Part shown: positions 36,241 through 45,018 of the stretch, in pieces | How the letters are laid out: the number at the start of each line of letters is the position of its first letter | How positions within the stretch are numbered: position 1 is the first letter of the stretch | NCBI GenBank assembly: GCA_039931065.1 | Contig: JBDTSP010000024.1 | Coordinates: forward strand, 1-64,000 | Origin: CADEED01 sp039931065 | GTDB taxonomy: Bacteria; Pseudomonadota; Gammaproteobacteria; Steroidobacterales; Steroidobacteraceae | Direction of reading: 5' to 3' | Length of the DNA: 64,000 nt | Notes under the pieces: model-generated | The model's input: only the letters and a program-made list of their open reading frames with translations | Databases searched by the model: none | Told to the model about the DNA's origin: nothing | Position numbers and translations under genes: made by a program

Positions 36241-37638
36241 GTGCTCGTCACCTTCCTGTGCGTGCGTGCCTATGACGCCTGGCGTGCGCCGCCGCTCAAG
36301 CTCTGGCACACGTTCGTCCCTCACGAGCTCGACGCCAAGGCGATCGATGCGGCCGATTGGCAATCCTGGCTCGCTGCGGAAGACAGCGTGTTCGCCGAAG
36401 TCAGTGCGCGGGTCACCGGCAAACTACCTGCCGAAGACCAGCTGCGATCGAATCGCTACTTCGCCGGCGGCCTGATGTATCCAGCGAAGCTGACGACCGA
36501 CTGGAACCGCAGCTACGTCCTCATGCCGAAAGGGCCGCTGCGCGGCGCCGTCGTACTGCTGCACGGCCTGACCGATTCTCCTTACAGCCTGCGCCACATT
36601 GCGGCGGAATATCGCGCGCGCGGCTTCGTCGCGGTCGGCGTCCGCATGCCCGGCCACGGAACGGTGCCCGGCGCGCTGACGATGGTGCGTTGGGAAGACT
36701 GGCTGGCGGCGGCGCGCCTCGCCGTGCGTCATGCGCGTGAGCTTGCGGGCCCCGGTACGCCACTTCACGTGGTCGGCTATTCGAATGGCGGCGCGTTGGC
36801 ACTCAAATACACACTCGATTCGCTCGACGATCCGACTCTCGCGCATCCCGATCAACTCGTGCTGGTGTCGCCGATGATCGGAATCACCAGCATGGCGCGC
36901 TTCGCCGGCGTGCTCGGCTGGCCCGCGGTGTTTCCGGCGTTCGCCAAGGCCGCCTGGCTCGACACGCTGCCCGAATACAACCCGTTCAAGTACAACTCGT
37001 TCCCCGTGAACGGCGCGCGTCAGTCTTCACAGCTGGTGCGCGCGGTCGAGCGCCAGATCGCCGCCGACTTCGCTGACGGCAAACTGGGCAATCTGCCGCC
37101 CGTTCTGACCTTCCAATCCGTCCTGGACGCAACCGTGAGCACACGAGCGGTGTTCGACGCGTTCTATCGCTATCTACCCGACAAACATGGCCACGAAGTC
37201 GTCTTGTTCGATCGAAACCGCCGGTCAATGGTGGAGGCGCTGGTGCGGCCGGCGCTCGTAGAACCCCTGACCGGCATCCTGCCGGAGACGCCACGCAACT
37301 ACTCGGTGACGCTGGTGACGAATGGCACGGGCGGCGGCACGGAAGCACGCACTTTCCCGTCCGGCTCACGGTCGGTGACACTCAGGCCGCTGGCTGAGGC
37401 CTATCCACCCGATCTGTACTCCCTCTCGCACGTGTCGCTGCCATTTCCGCCGACGGACGGTTTGTACGGCTACGGCCAGCCAGACATCTATTTCGGAATC
37501 AACCTGGGGACGGTCTCCGCCCGCGGAGAACGCGGCACGCTGATCGTGAATGCCGAGACACTGATGCGCGCGAGCTGCAATCCGTTCTTCGAATATCTAC
37601 TCTTGCGAATCGATGCCACCCTGGTGGCGTCGCGTTAG
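36241..37638 (+). CDS. Membrane-anchored alpha/beta hydrolase
   Basis: A 465-residue alpha/beta-hydrolase-fold protein. An N-terminal hydrophobic segment lies at the very start, followed by RGAVVLLHGLTDSPYSLRHIA (oxyanion region) and the nucleophile elbow VVGYSNGGALALKY. A candidate catalytic Asp is in FQSVLDATVS and a His in LSHVSLPFPP. Substrate is unknown; an esterase or lysophospholipase is likely. The GTG at 36241 is the first conventional start, but the frame stays open back to 36175 and encodes a plausible anchor (IARIRQWLRRFAIALAL), so a CTG at 36187 may be used, or the original start may have been lost to the adjacent repeat. Confidence 0.75.
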   Translation: MLVTFLCVRAYDAWRAPPLKLWHTFVPHELDAKAIDAADWQSWLAAEDSVFAEVSARVTGKLPAEDQLRSNRYFAGGLMYPAKLTTDWNRSYVLMPKGPLRGAVVLLHGLTDSPYSLRHIAAEYRARGFVAVGVRMPGHGTVPGALTMVRWEDWLAAARLAVRHARELAGPGTPLHVVGYSNGGALALKYTLDSLDDPTLAHPDQLVLVSPMIGITSMARFAGVLGWPAVFPAFAKAAWLDTLPEYNPFKYNSFPVNGARQSSQLVRAVERQIAADFADGKLGNLPPVLTFQSVLDATVSTRAVFDAFYRYLPDKHGHEVVLFDRNRRSMVEALVRPALVEPLTGILPETPRNYSVTLVTNGTGGGTEARTFPSGSRSVTLRPLAEAYPPDLYSLSHVSLPFPPTDGLYGYGQPDIYFGINLGTVSARGERGTLIVNAETLMRASCNPFFEYLLLRIDATLVASR

Positions 37639-37653
37639 CAAACCACCGGGACG

Positions 37654-37948
37654 TTGCTGTTGAATCTCGCGGATCCCGCGCGCATCGGTGATCCCACCGT
37701 CCTCGAGCCGGATGTTTCGACCCGGCATTCTGTCTGGATGATCGACGCTGGCGCGCGCCTGTACGTCGTCGGCGACGTGCGGGCGCTCGAAGCTCCCACG
37801 GACGGCGCGACGCATGGGCGCGCGATCGAACCCGGTGAGGAAATTCGCGTTTCTCTTCTCTCTCTGCAGGAACAGGTGGGATGAAGTGCCCGAATACCGT
37901 CAGGGCAAGTCGTTGGTGATGGCCGCGGAGTGGCGCCAGATCGTCTGA
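37654..37948 (+). pseudogene. Possible frameshifted gene remnant
   Basis: Frame one reads 76 residues from a TTG-type start and contains a coherent stretch (STRHSVWMIDAGARLYVVGDVR) before stopping at 37882. The reading then seems to continue one base out of phase from 37880 as DEVPEYRQGKSLVMAAEWRQ-IV to a stop at 37946, right before the convergent gene. Codon use in both pieces looks coding. The LYVVG pattern resembles part of bacterial membrane proteins with a GIDE-like domain, but I cannot identify the parent. It may also be a short intact gene of unknown type. Confidence 0.3.
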
Positions 37949-40129
37949 CTACTTGTTACGGCTGACCTTGAGCAACAGGTCGGCTTCGTAGTCGGCCAGC
38001 GGTACATCGACGCCTTTCTCCCGCGGCACGAGCATCGGCATCGTCTGCGTGTCGCTCTCGCCGATCCGCAACAGCTTCGCCATCTCCGGCGCTTCGACCG
38101 GACGTGCGATGTAAAAGCCCTGCGCCAGAGTGCAACCGTGTGTCGCGAGGAACTGCAGCTGTTCCTTCGTCTCGACGCCTTCCGCGACGATTTTCAGCCC
38201 GAGCTGCCGGCCCATCGCGATGATGGCCGCGCAGATCGCGGCGTCATTCGAATCGCGGCCGAGATCCGCAACGAACGAGCGGTCGATCTTCAGCGCCTCG
38301 ATCGGGAAGTGTTTGAGGTACGCGAGCGACGAATAACCCGTGCCGAAGTCATCGATGGCGACGTGGACTCCGAGCTCGCGAACCGCGCGCACGGCGAGCG
38401 CCGCGGCCGTCTCGTCCACCATCAACAGACTCTCGGTAATTTCCAGTTCCAGGCAGGCCCCGGGCAATCCCGCTTCATCGAGATGTGCGAACACCCAGTC
38501 CGGGAATCCCGGCGCTTCGAACTGGGCGCCCGAGACGTTGACGGCCACGCGCAGGTCGCGGCAGCCGGCCGCCCACCACTCGGCGATCTGCTTCAGCGCC
38601 TGGCGCATCACCAGGTCCGACAGCGGGACGATCAGGCCCGATTCCTCGGCGATCGGAATGAAGTCATCCGGCGGCACGATGCCGCGCGTGGGATGACGCC
38701 AGCGCACCAGCGCCTCGACACTCGCGATGCGCCCCGTGGCCACTTCGATCTGCGGTTGATAGACGAGGAACAGTTCGTCGCACTCGAGCGCACGGCGCAA
38801 TTCCGTCTCGAGCTCCAGCCGCGCCACCGAACGCGCGCGCATGTGTTCGCTGTAGATGACGCCGCGATTTCCGCCCGAGGTTTTCGCTTCGTGCAACGCG
38901 AGGCCCGCGGTACGCAGCAGTTCGTCCGCGAAGCTGCCGTGATCGGGAAAGATCGCGATGCCGATCGTGCAGGTGACGAAAAAGTCGCGATGCCGGATCA
39001 GGAACGGTGATGCGAACGCGGCCGTGATGTTGGTGATCGCGCTCTGCACGTCGGAGTCGGATTGCAGGTGACGGATCGCCACCGCGAACTCGTCGCCTCC
39101 CAGGCGCGCGAGCGGCATGGTCACCGCGCCCTCCTGTTCGAGCTTGAGAAAGGTGCTGAGCCGCGAGGCGACGGCCTGCAGCAACGCGTCGCCGGCGCCG
39201 TGGCCGATGCTGTCGTTGATGCGCTTGAACTGGTCCAGGTTCACGCGGACCACCGCGAATCGTTCACCGGTGGTGGCGGCCTCGCGGCGCGCTTCCTCCA
39301 GCAACTGCAGCAGGTATTGCCGGTTCGGCAATTGCGTGAGCGGATCGAAGAACGCCAGCTCGCGGATGCGATTGGCGGCGCGATGACGTTCGGTCACGTC
39401 GCGCAACACCAGCAGCAGGCGGCCGCGGTCGTACGGCACGATGCGCGTTTCGAAGCGCCGTTCGATGCCTTCGCGCATACATTCGAATTCGACCTCGGTA
39501 CGCTCGTTGCGCACGCGGCAGTCGTCGAGCGCGTGGGCGATGGCGCGCGCCGCGTCGCCGGTCACGAGTTCGGTGACCTTCTGATCGGCCTTCATGCCGG
39601 CGCCGAGGAAGGGGTGATTATCGGTCGCGCCGAGGCGGTCGACGATGCGGCCGTGGAGGTCGACGACCAGCAGCAAGTCGGGCAGGGCGTCCAGCATCGC
39701 GCGCTGACGACCTTCGCTCTCTTCGAGTTCCTGCACGAGTCGGCCGCCGCGCACCAGGTACTGCACGCGATGGCCTAACAGGTTCCAGTTGATGGGCTTC
39801 GCGAGGAAGTCCGTCGCGCCGGCCTGGTAGGACTGGTTGATGGACGCAACGTCGTCGCGGCCCGTGACCATCATGATCGGCAAGTGCGCGCCGCCATCGC
39901 GGGCGCGAATCGCCTTGCAGGCGTCGTAGCCGTTCATCGACGGCATTTCGACGTCCATCAACACGGCGTTGCATTCGCCGGTCTCGACGGCGGCAACCGC
40001 CGCCATGCCGTCGGCCGCTTCGGAAACCAAAAAGCCGCTGCGTTCGAGCGCGCGGCGCATCAGCAGGCGCGAACCCGCATCGTCGTCGACGATGAGTACG
40101 TGGATCGGTATGCCCCCCGCCTGCGTCAT
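37949..40129 (-). CDS. Response regulator with PAS, GGDEF and EAL domains
   Basis: A 726-residue cytoplasmic signalling protein. Order: REC (about 9-125, with VLIVDDDAGS, phosphoacceptor Asp in VLMDVEMPSMNG, and Lys in FLAKPINW); PAS (about 140-260); GGDEF (about 270-430, active-site LGGDEFAVAI intact); EAL (about 445-700, VEALVRWRHP and DDFGTGYSSLAYLKHFPIEALKID intact). Both c-di-GMP synthesis and breakdown sites look functional, so the balance is probably set by phosphorylation and PAS input. It lies 2 bases after the hybrid kinase gene, its likely phosphodonor. Confidence 0.93.
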   Translation of the reverse strand: MTQAGGIPIHVLIVDDDAGSRLLMRRALERSGFLVSEAADGMAAVAAVETGECNAVLMDVEMPSMNGYDACKAIRARDGGAHLPIMMVTGRDDVASINQSYQAGATDFLAKPINWNLLGHRVQYLVRGGRLVQELEESEGRQRAMLDALPDLLLVVDLHGRIVDRLGATDNHPFLGAGMKADQKVTELVTGDAARAIAHALDDCRVRNERTEVEFECMREGIERRFETRIVPYDRGRLLLVLRDVTERHRAANRIRELAFFDPLTQLPNRQYLLQLLEEARREAATTGERFAVVRVNLDQFKRINDSIGHGAGDALLQAVASRLSTFLKLEQEGAVTMPLARLGGDEFAVAIRHLQSDSDVQSAITNITAAFASPFLIRHRDFFVTCTIGIAIFPDHGSFADELLRTAGLALHEAKTSGGNRGVIYSEHMRARSVARLELETELRRALECDELFLVYQPQIEVATGRIASVEALVRWRHPTRGIVPPDDFIPIAEESGLIVPLSDLVMRQALKQIAEWWAAGCRDLRVAVNVSGAQFEAPGFPDWVFAHLDEAGLPGACLELEITESLLMVDETAAALAVRAVRELGVHVAIDDFGTGYSSLAYLKHFPIEALKIDRSFVADLGRDSNDAAICAAIIAMGRQLGLKIVAEGVETKEQLQFLATHGCTLAQGFYIARPVEAPEMAKLLRIGESDTQTMPMLVPREKGVDVPLADYEADLLLKVSRNK

Positions 40130-40131
40130 GG

Positions 40132-42951
40132 TCAGGCGACCTTCGCTGCATTGTCGAGCGCTTCCAGCTCGGACAGCGCCACGGTGCGTTGAGCACGTAA
40201 TTGGGTCATCGTCGTGGGCAACTCGGCGATGTCGCCGTTGCGTGCCGAGGATTCGATTTTGCGGGCGATGGCCGCCACATTCGTGGCGCCAAGGTTGGCG
40301 CTCGAGCTCTTCAAGGTGTGCGCGGCGCGTGCCACGGCTTCGGCGTCTCCGACCTTCATGCCATTGTCGATGTCGGCCAGCAGCTGTGAAGAATCGTCTC
40401 TATATAGAGCGATCAGGCGCGACAGCAGGCGGTCGTTGCCGTCCGGATCGAGCTGGCGCACCGCTTCGATGGCCGAATGATCGAGCGTCACCTTGTTGGC
40501 CGCGGAGCGCGAGACTTTGCTGGGCAGCAGGATGTTGCGCAGCTGCGCCAGCGTGAAGGGTTTGGCTAGATAGTCGTTCATGCCCGCGGCGAGGCAGGCC
40601 TCGCGATCGCCGGCCAGGGCATTCGCGGTGAGCGCCACCACCCGAGTCGGCTCGAGTTTCTTCGAGACCTCGCGCTCGCGCAGTTTGCGCGTCGCGATGA
40701 AGCCGTCCATGACGGGCATCTGGCAATCCATCAACACCACGTCGAATTCCTGTTTCTCCAGTGCATCGAGCGCCTCGACGCCGTTGCCGGCGTGCATGGC
40801 GTCGCAGCCCAGGCGCTGCAGCATCTCGAGCGCCAGCGTGCGATTGACCATGTTGTCCTCGACCAGCAGGACCGAGAGGTGATCGAGGATCGGTTCGTTC
40901 TCCGGCGCGCGCATCGCGGGCGCGGAACTGACTTCGTGGAATGGCACAGCCTGCAGCGCTTCGTGCAACGCACGTCGCAACATGCTCTGGCGGACGGGCT
41001 TCGAGAGCCGGCGCATCGGCGCGAGCTGCGTGACCATGGTCGGTTCGATGTCGTCCGCGACCGAGCTCACCATGATCGCGGGGATCGACTTCCATTGCGG
41101 GTTGCGTCGCACGCCTGACAACCAGTCAACGCCGTTCTGCTCGGGCATGTGCCAGTCGAGCACGATGATCTTGGGAAGCGTATTCGACGCCTGCATGGTG
41201 TTCAGATGCGCCTGTGCTTCCATCGCGCTGAAGGCCGTCGACACGATGAAGCCCCAGGCTTCGAGCTGCGACGCGAGTATTTCCACGTTGATGGCGCTGT
41301 CGTCGACCACGAGAACACGGGTGCCCGGGGCGAGCATCAGGCCCTGCGAAGTGTCCGAAGCAATGGCCGGCGCGGCCGGCAGCGTGATTGCAAGCGAGAA
41401 GGTCGAGCCGACGCCGGGCTGACTCACCATCGTGATGTCGCCGCCCATGAGCGTGGCGAGCTGGCGGCTGATCGCAAGCCCCAGGCCCGTGCCACCGAAA
41501 CGGCGGGTCGTCGAACCGTCTTCCTGCACGAAGGCGTCGAAGATCGCCGCCTGGTTTTCCGGAAGGATGCCGGTGCCCGTGTCGACCACGTCGATGACCA
41601 GGGACACGTGGGTCTCGGAAGGATTGACTCCGCGCAGCCGCATCAACACGTGGCCGCTGGCGGTGAACTTCAACGCGTTCGAGACCAGGTTCATCAGGAT
41701 CTGGCGGATGCGCAGTTCGTCGCCCTTGGCCCAGCGATGCAGATACGGGTCGATGTCGAGCAGCAGCTCGATGCCTTTCTGATGCGCGCGCTGCGCGAAC
41801 AGGTCGATGACTTCTTCGACCACCTGGCGGACGTCCATGTCCTGCGCTTCGAGGCGCAGCTTGCCGGCTTCAATCTTCGAGAAGTCGAGGATGTCGTTGA
41901 TGATCGCGAGCAGGGCGTCGGCCGAGCTCTGAATCGTGGCCGCGAAGCGGCGCTGGCGCGGATCGAGTTTCGAATCGAGCAGCAGCTCCGTCATGCCGAG
42001 CACGCCGTTCATTGGCGTGCGGATTTCGTGTGACATGCGCGCGAGGAATTCGCTCTTCGCCTTGCTGGCCGCTTCGGCGGTGCGGCAGGCCTCGACGCTG
42101 TCGTTCATCGCCTGGCGCAGCGTCTTGTTCGCTTCGGCCAGGCTCTTGGTGCGCTCGATGACCTGCGACTCGAGGTATTCGTGTTGCTTGCCGAGTTCCT
42201 GCTCGCGGTTCTCGATCTGCCCGAGCATCATGTTGAAACCGCGCATCAGGTGGCCGATTTCGTCGTCGGAGGTAACCTGCGCGCGCTTCGAATAGTCGCC
42301 GCGCTCCGCCGCCTGCATCGTGTCGACCAGGTTCAGGAGTGGGGCGGCGATCTGCCGCTGCACGCGCTGCGCCAGTAGATAGGCAAGCGCGAATGCGATG
42401 ACAGAGCTGCCGAGCAGGATCGCGAGCTGCACGACGATTGCCTGCTGCAACTCGGAAAGATTCGCGCGGATGTAAAGGTGGCCGATCAGCTTGCCGTTGT
42501 CCGTGATCGGGTAGACGAGATGCAGGGCCGTCAATCCGTCGAAGCGATGCTGGTGCTCGCTGCTCTTGATCGCTTCCTGTTGCCATTTCTGGATCGGCGT
42601 GAGTTCGCCATTGGCACTCGGGATCAACATCGTCTTGCTGCCCGCGTAGTGCATGAGCACACGCTTCTCGCTGTCGATCAGCAGCGCTTCCTCGACGTTG
42701 GGTTCGACGCGCAGTGCGCTGACCAGTGCCTCGGCCTGGCCGAAGTCCTGGCTCTGTATTGCCGCGGTACTGCGGCCCGCGATGACGCGCGCCGCCGCGT
42801 GCAGGTGTTCGTAGGCTTCGCTATGGCTGAAGAAATAGGAGGAGACGCCCTGCGTGAGCGCGGCGATCAGCAACGCAATCGAAGCCGTCAACGCGCTGGC
42901 CGCGATGAGCTTCGTGCGTAACGGCAGGTGCGAGAAATCCAACCTGTTCAT
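40132..42951 (-). CDS. Hybrid sensor histidine kinase with two REC domains and Hpt
   Basis: A 939-residue inner-membrane kinase of BarA-like design. Two transmembrane helices (about 14-36 and 172-196) flank a ~135-residue periplasmic sensor region. HAMP (about 197-250), a coiled coil and HisKA (phosphoacceptor His in MSHEIRTPMNGVLGM) follow, then HATPase (NALKFTASG, DTGTGI, FGGTGLGLAIS). REC1 has VLVVDDSAIN and VLDWHMPEQNG; REC2 has VLLVEDNMVN and VLMDCQMPVMDG. The C-terminal Hpt has ARAAHTLKSSSANLGA. It is first in an operon with the GGDEF-EAL regulator. Confidence 0.93.
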   Translation of the reverse strand: MNRLDFSHLPLRTKLIAASALTASIALLIAALTQGVSSYFFSHSEAYEHLHAAARVIAGRSTAAIQSQDFGQAEALVSALRVEPNVEEALLIDSEKRVLMHYAGSKTMLIPSANGELTPIQKWQQEAIKSSEHQHRFDGLTALHLVYPITDNGKLIGHLYIRANLSELQQAIVVQLAILLGSSVIAFALAYLLAQRVQRQIAAPLLNLVDTMQAAERGDYSKRAQVTSDDEIGHLMRGFNMMLGQIENREQELGKQHEYLESQVIERTKSLAEANKTLRQAMNDSVEACRTAEAASKAKSEFLARMSHEIRTPMNGVLGMTELLLDSKLDPRQRRFAATIQSSADALLAIINDILDFSKIEAGKLRLEAQDMDVRQVVEEVIDLFAQRAHQKGIELLLDIDPYLHRWAKGDELRIRQILMNLVSNALKFTASGHVLMRLRGVNPSETHVSLVIDVVDTGTGILPENQAAIFDAFVQEDGSTTRRFGGTGLGLAISRQLATLMGGDITMVSQPGVGSTFSLAITLPAAPAIASDTSQGLMLAPGTRVLVVDDSAINVEILASQLEAWGFIVSTAFSAMEAQAHLNTMQASNTLPKIIVLDWHMPEQNGVDWLSGVRRNPQWKSIPAIMVSSVADDIEPTMVTQLAPMRRLSKPVRQSMLRRALHEALQAVPFHEVSSAPAMRAPENEPILDHLSVLLVEDNMVNRTLALEMLQRLGCDAMHAGNGVEALDALEKQEFDVVLMDCQMPVMDGFIATRKLREREVSKKLEPTRVVALTANALAGDREACLAAGMNDYLAKPFTLAQLRNILLPSKVSRSAANKVTLDHSAIEAVRQLDPDGNDRLLSRLIALYRDDSSQLLADIDNGMKVGDAEAVARAAHTLKSSSANLGATNVAAIARKIESSARNGDIAELPTTMTQLRAQRTVALSELEALDNAAKVA

Positions 42952-43149
42952 TGACGGTACTGGTCCTGACGCCCGACCGTGAGCGTCCCAATGAGGCGTA
43001 TCGGCTTGATTCCGCTAACCCTTGATTGGCCCTGAGGGGATTTGAGAGCTGGATCGCAACCCGGGACATTCGGGATGTCACCGATTGACAGGCGGTTTCC
43101 CACGTGCGGGCGAGCCGATCGGCTAAGTGGTTGTTTTCGTAGGATTTGC

Positions 43150-43178
43150 TTGACACGCACCCGGCGCGCCGCGAGAAT
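43150..43178 (+). promoter_or_regulatory. Promoter of the tRNA-Met gene
   Basis: A perfect -35 TTGACA at 43150-43155 and a -10 GAGAAT at 43173-43178 (four of six) with 17-base spacing. The region after the -10 is very GC-rich (CGCGGCCCC), the kind of discriminator associated with stringent control of stable RNA genes. It lies 47 bases ahead of the tRNA. Confidence 0.65.
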
Positions 43179-43181
43179 CGC

Positions 43182-43219
43182 GGCCCCTCGATCGAGGGGC
43201 CTTCTTCAGAAGAAGGGCC
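43182..43219 (+). repeat. Two adjacent hairpins in the tRNA-Met leader
   Basis: A perfect 20-base palindrome at 43182-43201 (GGCCCCTCGA and its complement) is followed by CCTTCTT at 43200-43206, loop CAG, and AAGAAGG. The two structures share the GGGGCC boundary and so could be alternative or stacked. They lie wholly between the promoter and the mature tRNA 5' end. Confidence 0.6.
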
Positions 43220-43224
43220 AGCGT

Positions 43225-43301
43225 GGAAAGGTAGCTCAGCTGGTTAGAGCACGGCACTCATAATGCCGGGGTCGAGGGTTCGAGTCCCTCCCTTTCCACC
43301 A
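43225..43301 (+). tRNA. tRNA-Met (anticodon CAT), ICE integration site
   Basis: A complete cloverleaf with encoded CCA at 43299-43301. The acceptor GGAAAGG pairs with CCTTTCC, the D-arm is GCTCAGCTGGTTAGAGC, and the anticodon arm is CGGCA, loop CTCATAA, TGCCG. The ACTCATAAT loop with GGGGTCG variable region resembles elongator tRNA-Met more than tRNA-Ile2, whose CAT is modified to lysidine; Ile2 is not fully excluded. The integrase begins 161 bases downstream on the same strand, so the 3' half of this gene is probably the attL core. Confidence 0.93.
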
Positions 43302-43425
43302 TTTACTCTTCTCGCGGCAGCTCACGCTGTCTCGAATACCCGAATTTCCCTTGAAACCTCGGGTGTTTCGAGCTCATAGCGTCTCGTATTGTTTCGCCGT
43401 GTCTCACCGATGTGATGGTACTTCT

Positions 43426-43461
43426 GATGGTATCTGCGTCGGCGAGCGAGGAGATACCATC
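43426..43461 (+). promoter_or_regulatory. Inverted repeat ahead of the integrase start
   Basis: GATGGTATC at 43426-43434 and GATACCATC at 43453-43461 form a perfect 9-base inverted repeat ending one base before the integrase ATG at 43463. Another GATGGTA occurs at 43414-43420. The right arm overlaps the Shine-Dalgarno sequence GAGGAG (43448-43453), so pairing or protein binding here would limit integrase translation or transcription. It could be an arm-type integrase site or an operator. Confidence 0.5.
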
Positions 43462-43462
43462 A

Positions 43463-44698
43463 ATGCTCACCGATACGCAGTTGCGCGCCGCCAAGCCTGG
43501 CGAACGCCCCCGCAAGCTCGCGGACCAAGACGGCTTGTACCTCCAAATTGATCCGAGCGGCGGCCGCTATTGGCGATTCAATTATCGATATGGCGGTAAG
43601 CAGAAGACTTTGGCACTGGGTGTCTATCCGGACGTTTCGCTTGCGAACGCCCGCATGCGTCTCGCTGAGGCTCGAGAGCAACTTGCGAATGACACTGATC
43701 CGTCCGCCGAAAAGCAGGCGGCGTCCAAATCGTTCGAGGCCGTCGCGCGCGAATGGCACGCTCGGTGGGCTATGAATCGCCATGCGCAGTACGCTCACTA
43801 CGTACTCAAGCGACTGGCCGAGGACGTCTTTCCAGCGATTGGCAAGAAGCTGCCGTCCGACATTCCGACTTCCGCGTTTCGTGATGTCGTCAAGAAAATC
43901 GAAAAGCGTGGCGCATTCGAGATCGCGAAGCGCGTGCTGCAGAACTGCAGCCAGATCATGCGCTATGCCGTTGCCCACGACTACGCGGCGCGAAATCCGG
44001 TTGCCGACATGAGGCCAGCCGATATCCTGACCCCTCGAAGACGCCGGCACTATCCACGCGTCGACGCAAAGGAACTGCCGGCACTCCTGCTCGCCATTGA
44101 CGGGTACGTCGGTGGGGAACACACGCGGCTGGCGCTCAAACTCATGTCGTTAACTTTCGTGAGGACTGCGGAACTGATCGGAGCCCGTTGGCAGGAGTTT
44201 GACCTGAAATCTTTGCGCTGGGATATCCCGGCCGAACGCATGAAGATGAAGACGCCGCACGTCGTGGCGCTGAGCATGCAGGCGAAATCAGTGATCGAGG
44301 AGTTGATGGCAATTTCATTCGACCGCGATTTCGTGTTTCCGAACGACGTGAATCCAGACAAGCCGATGAGCAACAACACGATCTTGTTTGCGCTCTATCG
44401 CATGGGTTATCGCGGCCGCATGACCGGCCATGGCTTTCGCGGCGTGGCCTCGACCGTCCTCCACGAGAAGGCTTGGCCACATGAACACATTGAATTGCAG
44501 CTTGCGCACCAAGAGCGTGATGACACGAGCGCTGCCTACAACCATGCGCTTTACTTGGAACCGCGCGCGAGGATGATGCAAGCATGGGCGGACTACTTGG
44601 ACGACTTGCACCGGCGCGCGAAGGAACAAAAAGAGCAGGAAGGACTGAACAACGCACGAGCACAGGCGAACGACCCGGAGCCGCGCACTGCAGCTTAG
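43463..44698 (+). CDS. int: P4-type tyrosine recombinase (ICE integrase)
   Basis: A 411-residue site-specific integrase that recombines attP with the tRNA-Met attB. It has the N-terminal DUF4102 arm-binding domain (MLTDTQLRAAKPGERPRKLADQDGLYLQ), a SAM-like core-binding domain (about 100-200) and the catalytic domain. Catalytic residues visible are Arg in LTFVRTAELIGARW, HxxR in GHGFRGVAS, His in LAHQERDD and the Tyr nucleophile probably in SAAYNHALYL. The ATG at 43463 has a GAGGAG 9 bases upstream; the upstream in-frame ATG gives non-homologous residues. Orientation away from the tRNA is the usual one. Confidence 0.93.
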   Translation: MLTDTQLRAAKPGERPRKLADQDGLYLQIDPSGGRYWRFNYRYGGKQKTLALGVYPDVSLANARMRLAEAREQLANDTDPSAEKQAASKSFEAVAREWHARWAMNRHAQYAHYVLKRLAEDVFPAIGKKLPSDIPTSAFRDVVKKIEKRGAFEIAKRVLQNCSQIMRYAVAHDYAARNPVADMRPADILTPRRRRHYPRVDAKELPALLLAIDGYVGGEHTRLALKLMSLTFVRTAELIGARWQEFDLKSLRWDIPAERMKMKTPHVVALSMQAKSVIEELMAISFDRDFVFPNDVNPDKPMSNNTILFALYRMGYRGRMTGHGFRGVASTVLHEKAWPHEHIELQLAHQERDDTSAAYNHALYLEPRARMMQAWADYLDDLHRRAKEQKEQEGLNNARAQANDPEPRTAA

Positions 44699-44724
44699 AT
44701 TGCAATTGATGAGCTGACGGTGGT

Positions 44725-45018
44725 CTAAGGCGTGACGTACTTTCGTGGACGGCCGCGTGCGCGGCGCACCGAAATCTGCGGAGCCTGCGGCGCGCGATAG
44801 TTCTCTGGATCGGCGATCCACGATTGGAGCGAGGTCCGAGACCAAGCACTGACGCGACCCCCAAGATGCACCGGCGGGGGAAACCGACCGGCCACAATTC
44901 GCCGATACAGCGTGGGGCGCGTCAACGCAGTAATGTGTAGTACATCCCGGATGCGGTAAAAGGCGGGGACTGCTGGAGTGCCCACGCTGCTTTCTTCGGT
45001 GTCTATTTGCTCCAGCAT
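44725..45018 (-). CDS. AlpA-family excisionase/transcriptional regulator
   Basis: A 97-residue DNA-binding protein with the AlpA winged-helix pattern YRIRDVLHITALTRPTLYRRIVAGRFPPPVHLGGRVSAWSRTSLQSWI (residues ~21-67), and a basic C-terminal tail RRARGRPRKYV that resembles an AT-hook. In P4-like elements and ICEs AlpA proteins activate integrase or act as excision factors; in ICEclc AlpA is part of the cascade that turns on the FlhDC-like activator BisDC. Its ATG shares a base with the stop of the second AlpA-like gene (TGATG). It converges on the integrase gene. Confidence 0.82.
   Translation of the reverse strand: MLEQIDTEESSVGTPAVPAFYRIRDVLHITALTRPTLYRRIVAGRFPPPVHLGGRVSAWSRTSLQSWIADPENYRAPQAPQISVRRARGRPRKYVTP

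Noticed and set aside
43225..43301. tRNA-Ile2 (lysidine-modified CAT) instead of tRNA-Met
   Set aside because: The anticodon stem and variable loop look closer to elongator tRNA-Met, though a tRNA classifier would be needed to settle it.
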